A stretch of DNA of 64,000 bases from an uncultured Lachnoclostridium sp. (GCA_946499505.1 CAMMSL010000008.1:34453-98452); one strand, 5' to 3'. Positions 52,089 through 61,088 are shown, counted from the first letter of the stretch. The notes: generated from the sequence alone by a model not told the origin. A program made the numbers and translations.

Positions 52089-53176
52089 GCGGGAAAAACG
52101 GGCAGCGTATCATAAAAGACAGTCTCTTTCCAATCTCATTGTTTGCCATTTATTTAGGGGTTCTTTTACTTATGTCCGGAATTCATCAGGGGCTGGTCGT
52201 GCTCATGAACAAAATGGGATGGAACGGGTATGTGCAGACTATTGTTCCGATCATTTACTGGGGGTGTGTGGCGGCAGGGCTGACTCTATTTACAAGAAAG
52301 AAGATGAAAGACACTTACGAGAAACCTCTCCATATGCTGGCTGAAGCGACGGAACAGGTGGCAAATGGAGATTTTTCTGTGTATATTCCGACGATCCATA
52401 CATCCGACAGACTGGATTATCTGGATATCATGATACTGGATTTTAATAAGATGGTGGAGGAGCTTGGGAGTGTGGAGACGCTGAAAACAGATTTCGTCTC
52501 GAATGTCTCCCATGAGATGAAGACGCCGATCGCGATCATCAAGAATTATGCGGAACTGCTCCAGACCGGGAAAGGAACGGAAGAAGAACGGCTGGAGTAT
52601 GCGCAGAATATCGAAGAAGCGGCAGGTCGGTTGTCCGCGCTGATCAGCAATATCCTGCGTCTGAACAAACTGGAGCATCAGCAGATTGACCCGGAGATCG
52701 AGTCCTATGATCTGTACGGCCAGCTTGAAGAGTGTATTCTGAACTACGAAGAAATGTGGGATGAAAAAGACCTGGATCTGGAAGTAGATCTGGAGGAAAA
52801 GACAGTCGTAGATGCGGATAAGAGCCTGATGGAATTGGTGTGGAACAATCTTCTCTCCAATGCGATCAAGTTTACAGAGCCCGGCGGGAGAGTGGCGGTC
52901 CGGCAGACTTCTTCCGACGGATATGCAGTGGTGGAAGTGACAGATACGGGATGTGGTATGAGCAGGGAGAGTATCCGTCACATTTTTGATAAGTTCTATC
53001 AGGGGGATACTTCACATTCCAAAGAAGGCAACGGGCTCGGGCTTGCTCTTGTCAGACGGATTCTTATATTGATGAACGGAGAAATCAGCGTTGTCAGCGA
53101 AGCGGGCAGAGGGAGTACATTTACGGTAAAGATCCCGGCAGCAGGGGGAATACAGGAAATGGATCAAAGGAAGTGA
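52085..53176 (+). CDS. Sensor histidine kinase
   Basis: A 363-residue kinase with two membrane helices (about residues 12-35 and 50-68) and almost no extracellular loop, so it probably senses within the membrane. HAMP-like segment next, then the H-box FVSNVSHEMKTPIAIIKNYA (His near residue 142), N-box (LVWNNLLSNAIKFT), and G-boxes (VTDTGCGMS, GNGLGLALV). It pairs with the preceding response regulator. The following small membrane protein starts five bases after it and may be an accessory. Confidence 0.94.
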   Translation: MSGKNGQRIIKDSLFPISLFAIYLGVLLLMSGIHQGLVVLMNKMGWNGYVQTIVPIIYWGCVAAGLTLFTRKKMKDTYEKPLHMLAEATEQVANGDFSVYIPTIHTSDRLDYLDIMILDFNKMVEELGSVETLKTDFVSNVSHEMKTPIAIIKNYAELLQTGKGTEEERLEYAQNIEEAAGRLSALISNILRLNKLEHQQIDPEIESYDLYGQLEECILNYEEMWDEKDLDLEVDLEEKTVVDADKSLMELVWNNLLSNAIKFTEPGGRVAVRQTSSDGYAVVEVTDTGCGMSRESIRHIFDKFYQGDTSHSKEGNGLGLALVRRILILMNGEISVVSEAGRGSTFTVKIPAAGGIQEMDQRK

Positions 53177-53180
53177 TCAA

Positions 53181-53750
53181 ATGGAAAAGACAAAGAGAAG
53201 GAACGGAAGTTTTATCGCGTTTGAATATAAGGAAGTGGTCGCGGATATCGCGCAGGCGTCTTTTCTCATAGACGGATATGAAAAATTCGGCTGGGAGATC
53301 GATGAAAATGTAATGCCGGATACGACGGAAAGGTATTCTGTGAAGAAAGGGGAACACCAGCACAAAAAGGTCGTGATCCGGATGAAGCGCGACCGCAAGA
53401 TCCTCAATAAAATGGAGCTGACCAGGCTCCAGAGAAATTTTGAAGCATGCGTTGCGGAGATCGGGAATCTGGAGAAAGAAAAAACCTCCCGTCCGTTCGT
53501 ACTTGCGTTGACTATAGGAATCCTTGGGACAGCGTTTATGGCGGGAGCGACATTTGCAGTGACGGCACAGCCGCCCCAGATCCTGTTATGTATTATTCTG
53601 GCGATACCGGGATTCCTCGGCTGGATCCTTCCGTATTTCCTGTACAAAACAGGCGTCAGAAAGCAGACAGAGAAGATAACGCCATTGATCGAAGAAAAGT
53701 ACGATGAGATCTATGAAATCTGCGAGAAAGGGAATAAATTATTGAACTAG
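53181..53750 (+). CDS. Uncharacterised membrane protein linked to the two-component system
   Basis: A 189-residue protein that I do not recognise by name. Residues 1-110 are soluble and charged (FIAFEYKEVVADIAQASFLI, then EKFGWEIDEN), and two helices follow (PFVLALTIGILGTAFMAGAT and ILLCIILAIPGFLGWILPYF), with a short charged tail. It starts five bases after the kinase gene and is closed by a terminator, so it is the third gene of that operon and may modulate the kinase or be its effector. Confidence 0.7.
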   Translation: MEKTKRRNGSFIAFEYKEVVADIAQASFLIDGYEKFGWEIDENVMPDTTERYSVKKGEHQHKKVVIRMKRDRKILNKMELTRLQRNFEACVAEIGNLEKEKTSRPFVLALTIGILGTAFMAGATFAVTAQPPQILLCIILAIPGFLGWILPYFLYKTGVRKQTEKITPLIEEKYDEIYEICEKGNKLLN

Positions 53751-53795
53751 AAAGATGGGACCTGAAGCTTTACAGCTCCAGGTCCCATCTTTCTT
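53751..53795. terminator. Bidirectional terminator
   Basis: AAAGATGGGACCTG (53751-53764) pairs with CAGGTCCCATCTTT (53779-53792), with AGCT/AGCT nested. The stem includes the last codons of the minus-strand MarR-GNAT gene. Confidence 0.9.
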
Positions 53796-54681
53796 CTACA
53801 ACTCCTTCACCCCATTCGGATTTATTCCGGCTCCACACTTTATAAAACCCGTGTGTTTCATAGACATGTCTTGCCACTACCTGTGCTGTGATGGTCAGGA
53901 GAAATACTTTTTTATAGCCTTTTTCCCGGCAGAAATCGAGCGCCAGATCAATAAGCCGGTTTCCGTATCCACGTCTGCGCATCTCCGGCTCCAGCATGAA
54001 GAAACGGAGCTGTGCGGTATCGTCGCCCGCTTTCGCGACGGCGATGCTGCCTGCGGGAACGCCGTTGCACTCCAGGATGTTCAGACAGTCAGTCGCGGGA
54101 TTATATTTATCTGCGAATTCATATACGATCCGGTCCACATACGCGGAAAAAACGTCAGAGAGATGGCGCTCCGCATAATAAAGCGTCTTGTGGCGGGAGA
54201 TCACGTACTCGATATCGCTCTGTGTAAAGGGACGGATCGTGATCACGTCGTTGGCGTCAGAGAGCTTGTTGCGGATCATGATCATGGCATTCAGGACGGG
54301 CTGCTGATCCTCATCGTTGAGTTTCCCGAAGATATTGCGGATCTGAGCGCTCTGGATATCGCTGAGACGGTTGAATTCTTTTCGGCCTTCCTCTGTCAGC
54401 CGGATGTAGCGTACACGGCTGTCCGTCTTTGACAATGTCTTTTCAATCAGCCCTTTCTTTTCAAACTTTGCGATCATCCGGCTCATATAGCTGCGGTCGA
54501 TATGAAGCTGCTGTGTCAGGATATTTGCCGTGCATCGCTCTGCCTTACTGATCTCCAGCAGAACGTCCTTTTCCGTCAGGGAATAACCTGCGTCAAGGAT
54601 CGCGCTGTCGATCCGTTTGCACAGATACAGGTAGACTTTATTAAATCCCTGCACATCTGCAATCTGATCTGATGTAAACAT
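53770..54681 (-). CDS. MarR-GNAT fusion protein
   Basis: A 303-residue fusion. Residues 1-140 are a MarR winged helix-turn-helix (CTANILTQQLHIDRSYMSRM, KTDSRVRYIRLTEEGRKEF); residues 148-303 are a GNAT acetyltransferase (ITIRPFTQSDIEYVISRHK, acetyl-CoA motif PEMRRRGYGNRLIDLALDFC, then RHVYETHGFYKVWSRNKSEW). It lies 57 bases after the EamA gene and both are read from a promoter holding two TGGACTCTGTCCA-type operators. The protein likely both regulates the exporter and modifies its substrate. Confidence 0.9.
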   Translation of the reverse strand: MFTSDQIADVQGFNKVYLYLCKRIDSAILDAGYSLTEKDVLLEISKAERCTANILTQQLHIDRSYMSRMIAKFEKKGLIEKTLSKTDSRVRYIRLTEEGRKEFNRLSDIQSAQIRNIFGKLNDEDQQPVLNAMIMIRNKLSDANDVITIRPFTQSDIEYVISRHKTLYYAERHLSDVFSAYVDRIVYEFADKYNPATDCLNILECNGVPAGSIAVAKAGDDTAQLRFFMLEPEMRRRGYGNRLIDLALDFCREKGYKKVFLLTITAQVVARHVYETHGFYKVWSRNKSEWGEGVVEERWDLEL

Positions 54682-54738
54682 TTTGTTGCTTCATTCCTTT
54701 CCTGAAATCTCTTTTTTCTGTCCGCGTATCATGTCTGT

Positions 54739-55692
54739 CTATGCGTTCTTTTCGTTCCACAGAGTAAATCCGAGTATCAATATACCGCCGATCAGCTGCA
54801 TGATTGTCATGCTTTCTCCGAGAATGAGGACGGAGACGATAACGGCCACCAGAGGATCGATGTAACTTAGGATTGCGGCTTCCTGTCCGGGCAGATCCTT
54901 CAGCGCGGAGAAATACATACAGTAGGTAACGCCTGTGTGGATCAGTCCTACGATCAGCAGGCATACCCAGCCGACTGTGTTCAGCGTAGATAAGTTCACT
55001 CCGTCTGTGCATCCTACATACGGGACGAGGATGATGATGGCGGCAAAGAACTGAAGCAGTGTGCGGTGGATACCGGCTACATTTTTGATAAATTTATTGA
55101 GCAGGATGACCGTTGCATAGAAGACCGCGGCGCCAAGGCCGAACAGGATTCCGATCAGGTCGCTCCCGCCCCGGCTTAAGTTATTTACCCCGATGATCAT
55201 GACTAATCCCAGTGTGGACATGCAGAAGCAGATGATCTGCTTTGCCGTCAGCTTTTCCCGGAACAGAAACGGCGATACTATGGTTACGATCACCGGAGCG
55301 AAGTAGTAGCTCAGTGTAGCTGCCGAGATCGTCGTATACCGGTAGGCCTGAAAGAGCAGGATCCAGTTGATCCCCATAGCCACGCCGGACGCCAGCAGGA
55401 GAGGGATATCCCTGCGGATACTCTTCAGGTCGATCTTCTGCCTGGTGACGGCCAGATAGATGATGATAAGGCCCGCCGCCAGGATGGCGCGGTAGAGCGC
55501 CAGTTCCCCGGAACTTAAGGGGATATATCTGGTGAAGAGCCCCAGCGTTCCGAAGATCGCCATGGATACGCTGAGCATGAGCTTCGGGCGCATCTCGCCT
55601 TTTGCAGTTTCTTTTGATTTTCCTGCCGGCTTTCCGTCGGCAGAAGAATTTATCCTGACTGAATTTACGTTTTTATTCATACTTTCTTCCAT
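54739..55692 (-). CDS. EamA/DMT-family transporter
   Basis: A 317-residue ten-helix transporter with two EamA domains, preceded by a hydrophilic N-terminal extension of about 30 residues. PLSSGELALYRAILAAGLII and INWILLFQAYRYTTISAATL are typical of the YedA/RhaT-like group. Start follows AGGAGACAACAAG. It is the first gene of a two-gene operon with the MarR-GNAT fusion, which suggests export of an amine or amino-acid-like compound. Confidence 0.9.
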   Translation of the reverse strand: MEESMNKNVNSVRINSSADGKPAGKSKETAKGEMRPKLMLSVSMAIFGTLGLFTRYIPLSSGELALYRAILAAGLIIIYLAVTRQKIDLKSIRRDIPLLLASGVAMGINWILLFQAYRYTTISAATLSYYFAPVIVTIVSPFLFREKLTAKQIICFCMSTLGLVMIIGVNNLSRGGSDLIGILFGLGAAVFYATVILLNKFIKNVAGIHRTLLQFFAAIIILVPYVGCTDGVNLSTLNTVGWVCLLIVGLIHTGVTYCMYFSALKDLPGQEAAILSYIDPLVAVIVSVLILGESMTIMQLIGGILILGFTLWNEKNA

Positions 55693-55724
55693 CTTGTTGT
55701 CTCCTGTTTAGATGCGATAATTTG

Positions 55725-55773
55725 TGGACTCTGTCCATTTTTATAGGATAATGTATTTTGTGGACTCTGTCAA
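55725..55773 (-). promoter_or_regulatory. Promoter and paired MarR-type operators of the EamA/MarR-GNAT operon
   Basis: On the minus strand TTGACA (55773-55768), 17 bases, TATCCT (55750-55745). TGGACTCTGTCCA (55725-55737) is a perfect palindrome and TGGACTCTGTCAA (55761-55773) its near copy, 36 bases apart; one covers the -35 and the other sits just after the start point. Confidence 0.8.
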
Positions 55774-55838
55774 CAAAATATAGCAAATGCATGATTTAAA
55801 CCTGCATGATTTAAATATGGGAAAGAGTTATGTAACTA

Positions 55839-55898
55839 TTGACATTACAACATTAAGGTGATATTCTGACAATGCAAGATGTAATGGTTGATATTACA
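55839..55898 (+). promoter_or_regulatory. Promoter and operator-like repeat of the SirTM operon
   Basis: TTGACA (55839-55844), 17 bases, TATTCT (55862-55867). Just downstream TGTAAT (55880-55885) and ATTACA (55893-55898) form an inverted repeat, and another ATTACAA lies in the spacer. These are good candidates for binding the Rrf2 regulator encoded in the operon. Confidence 0.7.
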
Positions 55899-55938
55899 AT
55901 GATGCCGGCGGACAGCCGGAGATCAGGAGGCGGAGGAT

Positions 55939-56820
55939 ATGGCGATTTGGATGTCAAATAGAAAAGAATCAGACAAAAATACAGATCAGTCCCACAAGAA
56001 ACAGGAGGAGAGGCTTGACTATCTTCTCCATGAGTTCAAGGAGGATTCCGTTCAGTACAGAGATCTGGAAACCGGGGATGACTATGACGAGAAACGGAAA
56101 TATCTCCGGTCTTTTATGAATATCCGCATGCCGGGACCGATGGATGAAGATGTGGTGCGGGTTCAGGATGAATTCCTTGCCGAAGAGGCGAAAGAGAAAG
56201 GAATTGTAGAGCTTAAGGATATACCTGCAGCGGCAGAACAATACGGAAGCAGTCATCCATATGCAGATAAGATTTCCGTCTGGCAGGGAGATATCACCAG
56301 ACTGCATGTGGGCGCCGTCGTCAATGCGGCGAACTCCCAGATGCTGGGGTGCTTCGTGCCATGTCACGGATGCATTGACAATGCCATCCACAGCGCGGCG
56401 GGAATTGAACTTCGTGAAGCATGCAGTCATTATATGAACCGGAAGCGGATGCAGTATGGCCGCCGTTATGAGGAGCCCACAGGGCAGGCAGTCCTGACAG
56501 AAGGCTATAATCTTCCCGCAGAATATGTGATCCACACGGTCGGCCCGATCGTGGGAGGATATCTGGATCAGAAGTTGAGAAATGATTTAAAGAACTGCTA
56601 TCTGAATGTATTGAAATGCTGTGTGGAGCATAAGATCCGTTCCGTGGCATTCTGCTGCATCAGCACAGGAGAATTCCATTTTCCAAATGATGAGGCAGCG
56701 AAGATCGCGGTGGAGACTGTGACAGAATTCTTAAATGAGCACAGCGGGGAGTTTGACAGAGTTATTTTTAATGTATTCAAGGATATAGATAAAGAACTGT
56801 ATGAGAATGAACTGAGATAA
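55939..56820 (+). CDS. Zinc-macrodomain protein-ADP-ribose hydrolase
   Basis: A 293-residue protein. After an N-terminal helical region of about 110 residues, the macrodomain starts at KISVWQGDITRLHVGAVVNA and has AANSQMLGCFVPCHGCIDNA, then IHSAAG, TGQAVLTEGYNLPAEYVIHT and CCISTGEFHFPNDEAA. The Cys/His cluster in the second segment is the feature of the zinc-containing macrodomains that accompany SirTM sirtuins and remove ADP-ribose from protein. It is the first gene of an operon with an Rrf2 regulator, SirTM and a DUF5131 protein. Start follows GGAGGCGGAGG. Confidence 0.9.
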   Translation: MAIWMSNRKESDKNTDQSHKKQEERLDYLLHEFKEDSVQYRDLETGDDYDEKRKYLRSFMNIRMPGPMDEDVVRVQDEFLAEEAKEKGIVELKDIPAAAEQYGSSHPYADKISVWQGDITRLHVGAVVNAANSQMLGCFVPCHGCIDNAIHSAAGIELREACSHYMNRKRMQYGRRYEEPTGQAVLTEGYNLPAEYVIHTVGPIVGGYLDQKLRNDLKNCYLNVLKCCVEHKIRSVAFCCISTGEFHFPNDEAAKIAVETVTEFLNEHSGEFDRVIFNVFKDIDKELYENELR

Positions 56821-56865
56821 TACGGCATACAGCTGCCGATGATTATGGGAAGGAGATAGAGTTTT

Positions 56866-57309
56866 ATGCAGATATCGAGCAGATTTACCATTGCGATCCA
56901 TATGCTGACATGTATGGAGACATTTAAAGAGGAGTATAAGATAACCAGTGATTTTCTTGCTTCCAGTATCAATGTGAATCCGGTCATCATCCGCCGGATC
57001 CTGTCCCAGCTGAAAGACGCGGGACTGATCGAGGTAAAGAGAGGAACAGGCGGGGCTGCCATCATACAGCCGCCGGAGAAGATCACGTTTCTGGATGTCT
57101 ACCGGGCTGTGGAATGCATAGAGGAGAATACGCTGTTTCATTTCCATGAGAATCCGAATCCGGAATGTCCGGTAGGAAGAAATATCCACAATATACTGGA
57201 TGACAAGCTGATCCGGGTACAGGAAGCGATGGAGCGGGAATTAAAGGCTATCACGCTGGCGGATGTAATGGATGATCTGGAAAAAATCCTGAGAGGAGGA
57301 CAGCAATAA
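56866..57309 (+). CDS. Rrf2-family transcriptional regulator
   Basis: A 147-residue Rrf2 protein similar to the YwnA group: FTIAIHMLTCMETFKEEYKI at the N-terminus, winged helix NVNPVIIRRILSQLKDAGLI, then VKRGTGGAAI. Cysteines are in MLTC, VECIEE and PECPVGRN; this is fewer than the three-Cys cluster of IscR, so it may sense thiol or nitrosative stress by disulfide rather than by an iron-sulfur cluster. The stop overlaps the SirTM start by one base. Confidence 0.88.
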   Translation: MQISSRFTIAIHMLTCMETFKEEYKITSDFLASSINVNPVIIRRILSQLKDAGLIEVKRGTGGAAIIQPPEKITFLDVYRAVECIEENTLFHFHENPNPECPVGRNIHNILDDKLIRVQEAMERELKAITLADVMDDLEKILRGGQQ

Positions 57310-58178
57310 TGTTTTCCGGGCTGTTTACGCAGAAAAAAACAGAGACATATAACGATAAGATTGCCCGCCTGAAAGAGGCTCTTGAGGAAGCGGACGTTGT
57401 ACTCGTCGGCGCGGGAGCAGGCCTTTCCACGTCGGCAGGTTTTGTATATGACGGGGAACGTTTTCAGAAATATTTCGGGGACTTTAAAGAAAAATACGGC
57501 TTTCAGGATATGTATTCCGGCGGATTCTATCCTTATGATACACTGGAAGAACACTGGGCGTACTGGAGCCGCTATATCTGGATCAACCGTTATGCAGACG
57601 CCCCGAAACCGGTATATGACGAGCTGTTTGAACTTGTAAAGGATAAAGATTATTTTGTCCTGACGACCAATGTAGACCACTGTTTCCAGAAAGCAGGATT
57701 TGACAAGAAAAGGCTTTTCTATACGCAGGGAGATTACGGACTGTTCCAGTGCTCGGAACCGTGCTGCCAGAAGACATGGGATAACGAAGACGTGGTCAGG
57801 CAGATGGTGGAGCAGCAGAAGAATATGCGTATTCCGTCCGAACTGGTGCCGCATTGTCCGAACTGTGGGAAACCCATGTCCATGAACCTCCGGGCCGACG
57901 ATACATTTGTGCAGGATGAGGGCTGGTACGCTGCCTCAGAGCGGTATTCAGAATTCGTGAGACGGCATCAGGGTATGAAAACGCTTTATCTGGAGCTGGG
58001 TGTGGGGTATAATACACCCGGTATCATCAAGTATCCATTCTGGCAGGCAGCATACCGGAATCCGGAGGCAACATATGTGTGCATTAATTACGGTGATGCG
58101 GCAGCGCTGAAAGAGATTGCGGAGCGGTCGATCTGTATAGATGGGGATATAGGAGAAGTTCTGGAGAAAATCAGATAG
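57309..58178 (+). CDS. Class M sirtuin (SirTM), protein ADP-ribosyltransferase
   Basis: A 289-residue sirtuin. NAD-binding VVLVGAGAGLSTSAGFVYDG is followed by the SirTM-specific FYPYDTLEEHWAYWSRYIWI. TTNVDHCFQ and YTQGDYG show that the deacetylase His is replaced by Gln, as in SirTM enzymes that mono-ADP-ribosylate proteins instead of deacetylating. The zinc ligands are in QCSEPCC and HCPNCGKP. In staphylococci and streptococci the target is a lipoylated GcvH-like protein encoded beside it; no such gene or lipoate ligase is found in this window, so the substrate here is open. Confidence 0.9.
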   Translation: MFSGLFTQKKTETYNDKIARLKEALEEADVVLVGAGAGLSTSAGFVYDGERFQKYFGDFKEKYGFQDMYSGGFYPYDTLEEHWAYWSRYIWINRYADAPKPVYDELFELVKDKDYFVLTTNVDHCFQKAGFDKKRLFYTQGDYGLFQCSEPCCQKTWDNEDVVRQMVEQQKNMRIPSELVPHCPNCGKPMSMNLRADDTFVQDEGWYAASERYSEFVRRHQGMKTLYLELGVGYNTPGIIKYPFWQAAYRNPEATYVCINYGDAAALKEIAERSICIDGDIGEVLEKIR

Positions 58179-58193
58179 AAGGAGCGTGAATAT

Positions 58194-59069
58194 ATGCATG
58201 ACATCTGGAATCCGTGGCACGGCTGCAGGAAGTGCTCGGAGGGGTGTGAAAACTGTTATATGTATTTCCTTGACCGGATGCGGGAGCAGGATGGAAGCCG
58301 GATCTACCGGACGAAGAATGGCTTCCGCTATCCGCTGTCAAAGGACAGAAAGGGAAAGTACAAAGTAAAAAGCGGGGAGATGATCCGGGTCTGCATGACT
58401 TCGGATTTTTTTCTTGAAGAGGCGGATCCGTGGAGAAACGAGGCGTGGTCAGTTATGCGGGAGAGAAAAGATGTGAAGTTTTTTCTCCTGACGAAGCGCC
58501 CGGAACGTGTATCCTCCTGCCTGCCCTATGACTGGGGAGAAGGATGGGAGAACGTCTTCTTTAATGTGACCTGCGAGAATCAGCGGCGGGCGGATGAAAG
58601 AATCCCGATCCTGTTTGAGCTGCCTTTTAAGCATAAAGGAATCATGACCGCTCCGCTGATCGGTCCGATAGATATTGAAAAATATCTGGCAGCAGGGCAG
58701 ATTGAGCAGGTGATATGCGGCGGTGAGAACTATGACGGTTCCCGGCTGTGCCGGTATGAGTGGGTGAAACTCTTAAGTGACCAGTGCAGAAAGTATGGCA
58801 TTACGTTTAATTTTATCGAGACGGGAACCTGTTTTGCGGTCGGAGAAAAGGTATACCGTATTCCGGATAAGCGGACACAGTCCCGGCAGGCGTTCAGATC
58901 GGGGCTGAATTATAAAGGGAAAGAGATCCATTTCCACCTGACAGATGAATGGGGATATAACATTCCGGAGGAAGAACTCTACGTTCCCCATTATCATCCG
59001 GTCACATGTGCGGAATGTTCCAACCGTCTGACGTGCAATGGATGCTCAGACTGTGGGAAGTGCGGGTAA
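58194..59069 (+). CDS. DUF5131 (phage Gp37/Gp68-like) protein
   Basis: A 291-residue protein beginning MHDIWNPWHGCRKCSEGCENCYMY, the hallmark of DUF5131, a radical-SAM-like family with a C-x-x-C-type cluster site near the N-terminus. VKFFLLTKRPERVSSCLPYD and VICGGENYDGSRLCRYEWVK are further conserved blocks. The C-terminus is Cys-rich (CAECSNRLTCNGCSDCGKCG). It starts 15 bases after SirTM behind GGAGCG. Phage relatives are of unknown function; a role in modifying or repairing the ADP-ribosylated target is only a guess. Confidence 0.82.
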   Translation: MHDIWNPWHGCRKCSEGCENCYMYFLDRMREQDGSRIYRTKNGFRYPLSKDRKGKYKVKSGEMIRVCMTSDFFLEEADPWRNEAWSVMRERKDVKFFLLTKRPERVSSCLPYDWGEGWENVFFNVTCENQRRADERIPILFELPFKHKGIMTAPLIGPIDIEKYLAAGQIEQVICGGENYDGSRLCRYEWVKLLSDQCRKYGITFNFIETGTCFAVGEKVYRIPDKRTQSRQAFRSGLNYKGKEIHFHLTDEWGYNIPEEELYVPHYHPVTCAECSNRLTCNGCSDCGKCG

Positions 59070-59130
59070 GCAGATACCTCATCTCGCCGGGAAAGGGCGT
59101 CTGCTGAAAAAGAGATTAAAAAATCTCAGG

Positions 59131-59159
59131 TTGAATGTACGGGAATACAGTGATAATCT
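59131..59159 (+). promoter_or_regulatory. Promoter of azlCD
   Basis: TTGAAT (59131-59136), 17 bases, TAATCT (59154-59159). A short hairpin GAGAT-TAAAAA-ATCTC precedes it. Confidence 0.55.
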
Positions 59160-59190
59160 ATTAGAAGCGACGTTTTGGAGGGGTAAAAAT

Positions 59191-59991
59191 ATGCAGACAA
59201 GATCAAAGATGCTGAAAAAAGCTTTTACCACGGCATTCCCATATACGATACCGATCTTTGCAGGATTCTGGTTTCTTGGGATTACATACGGGATTTATAT
59301 GAATGTCTCGGGATTCAGTTTCTGGTATCCGATGCTGATGAGCATTACTATATTTGCAGGTTCTATAGAGTTTGTGACTGTCAATATGCTACTGGGGGCG
59401 TTTAATCCGCTGCAGGCTTTTGCCATGACTCTGATGATCAATGCGAGGCACTTATTCTACGGGATTTCCATGCTGGACAAGTTCCGCGGCGTGGGACGCA
59501 AGAAATTCTATCTGATCTTCGGAATGTGTGACGAGAGCTTTTCCATAAACTATACTGCGGATATTCCGGAAGATGTTGACCGGGGATGGTTTATGTTTTT
59601 TGTCACGCTTCTGAACCATTTTTACTGGTTCTCTGGCGCGACGCTTGGAGGAATCTTCGGTTCACTGATCCATTTCAACACGGAAGGACTGGAATTTGTT
59701 ATGACTGCTATGTTCGTGGTGATCTTTATGGAACAGTGGCTCAAAGAAAAGAATCATACGAGTTCGATTCTGGGGCTTATTATTTCACTTATCTGTCTTA
59801 TTGCTTTCGGAGCGGATAACTTTATCATACCGGCGATGCTGGCAATCCTTGCGGTGCTGTCACTGCTGAGAAGACCGCTTGAAGCCGGCGGGGCAGCAGA
59901 TGACGACAACGGGAACAGTGCTGATCCAGATGGTTCCGGGCAGCACAGAATGGAAATCGGTGAATCCGGGAGAGGAGGAGAGGCACAGTGA
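59191..59991 (+). CDS. azlC: AzlC-family branched-chain amino acid exporter subunit
   Basis: A 266-residue membrane protein, the large subunit of the AzlCD exporter. Start at [12 protein letters not shown] behind GGAGGGG; in-frame codons from 59038 overlap the DUF5131 gene and have no site. [40 protein letters not shown] and [14 protein letters not shown] are AzlC landmarks. The C-terminal 35 residues are hydrophilic and variable. The GTG of azlD overlaps its stop. Confidence 0.93.
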   Translation: MQTRSKMLKKAFTTAFPYTIPIFAGFWFLGITYGIYMNVSGFSFWYPMLMSITIFAGSIEFVTVNMLLGAFNPLQAFAMTLMINARHLFYGISMLDKFRGVGRKKFYLIFGMCDESFSINYTADIPEDVDRGWFMFFVTLLNHFYWFSGATLGGIFGSLIHFNTEGLEFVMTAMFVVIFMEQWLKEKNHTSSILGLIISLICLIAFGADNFIIPAMLAILAVLSLLRRPLEAGGAADDDNGNSADPDGSGQHRMEIGESGRGGEAQ

Positions 59992-60314
59992 CTTTGGCAC
60001 AACAGATCATAACAGTTGCAATGGTAGTGCTCGGTACGGCGGTGACCCGCTTTCTGCCTTTTCTCATTTTCCCGGCTGGGAAACAGACGCCGAAGTATAT
60101 GCAGTATCTTGGGAAAGTGCTCCCGGCAGCAGTGTTCGGCCTGCTGGTCATTTACTGTCTGAAGGATGTGAGCGTTTTCACTGGAAGTCGCGGCATACCG
60201 GAGCTGATCTCGATCATACTTGTGATCCTGCTTCATGTGTGGAAACGGCAGATGCTCCTGTCTATTGCAGGCGGGACGGTGTGCTATATGCTGCTTGTGC
60301 AGCTGGTGTTTTGA
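59988..60314 (+). CDS. azlD: AzlD-family branched-chain amino acid exporter subunit
   Basis: A 108-residue four-helix protein with GTG start overlapping azlC (GTGA). [11 protein letters not shown] and [20 protein letters not shown] are typical of AzlD. With AzlC it exports leucine, isoleucine and valine. Confidence 0.93.
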   Translation: MTLAQQIITVAMVVLGTAVTRFLPFLIFPAGKQTPKYMQYLGKVLPAAVFGLLVIYCLKDVSVFTGSRGIPELISIILVILLHVWKRQMLLSIAGGTVCYMLLVQLVF

Positions 60315-60319
60315 TTAGC

Positions 60320-60835
60320 CTATTTTTTGTACAGATTATATAGAATCTCTACCATTTGTTCAGGTGATTCTTTGTAACCGCGCAGGATCCATGCATTTAC
60401 AATACCGTAAAGAGCATAGGCGGTCCCGTTTTGTTTATAGTAAGTAGTGATATCTTCTTCCTGTTTTCCGGAAACTAAGGTTTTCAGATAGACATCCAGC
60501 AGCACCTTTTGATGGCCGGTTCGATACAGGATGTCGTTGATATCCCGAATATAAAGGCAAAATTCGAAAAACGTATGCATAGTCTTGTTCAGATCTGCCT
60601 GATAATCCGTAATATGGCTCTTTTCTGAAAAGCGGTTCCATAAGCATAATATTTTGAATACCAGAACTTCGTCCTTTGTTTTGAAGTAACGGAAATAGGT
60701 GGAGCGGCCGACATCCGCTTTAGCCGTCATTTCTTCAATACTGATCTTTTCCATGGATTTTTCCTTCATCAATTCCAAAAGAGCTGTCCCCATACACTCC
60801 TTCAGATATTCTGTCGTGGCTGTTGATCTGCGCAT
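60320..60835 (-). CDS. TetR-family regulator
   Basis: A 171-residue TetR protein with DNA-binding helices in SMEKISIEEMTAKADVGRST and YFRYFKTKDEVL; start at MRRSTATTEY eight bases after AAAGGAG. The C-terminal domain is of the TetR_C type seen in DhaS-like proteins. Its likely target is the divergent plsY-glycosyltransferase operon: an ATGATAC-TTTA-GTATCAT palindrome lies in the gap at 60977-60994. Confidence 0.88.
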   Translation of the reverse strand: MRRSTATTEYLKECMGTALLELMKEKSMEKISIEEMTAKADVGRSTYFRYFKTKDEVLVFKILCLWNRFSEKSHITDYQADLNKTMHTFFEFCLYIRDINDILYRTGHQKVLLDVYLKTLVSGKQEEDITTYYKQNGTAYALYGIVNAWILRGYKESPEQMVEILYNLYKK

Positions 60836-60976
60836 AAAAAGCACTCCTTTAAGGAATTTTAAATATTATACAAATGAAACAAATTTTTAAAATAGTTTCT
60901 TTGGAACCAAAGCAGGCATATTGTTTCACTTTTTGATAACGCTTGATTTCTATTAAAGCTATGATATTATATCTTG

Positions 60977-60994
60977 ATGATACTTTAGTATCAT
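60977..60994. promoter_or_regulatory. Palindromic operator before the plsY operon
   Basis: ATGATAC-TTTA-GTATCAT is a perfect 18-base palindrome, just downstream of a weak promoter (TTGATT near 60940, TATTAT 16 bases on). A second inverted repeat, GCTGTCA/TGACAGC, lies at about 61018-61044 in the untranslated leader. Confidence 0.6.
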
Positions 60995-61088
60995 TCATAC
61001 TAACATTCCTTATTTGAGCTGTCAACATAATCGGTTATGACAGCCCATAATAAGAGGAAAGTTTGTGAAAAAGAGGAGGGAATACCAA

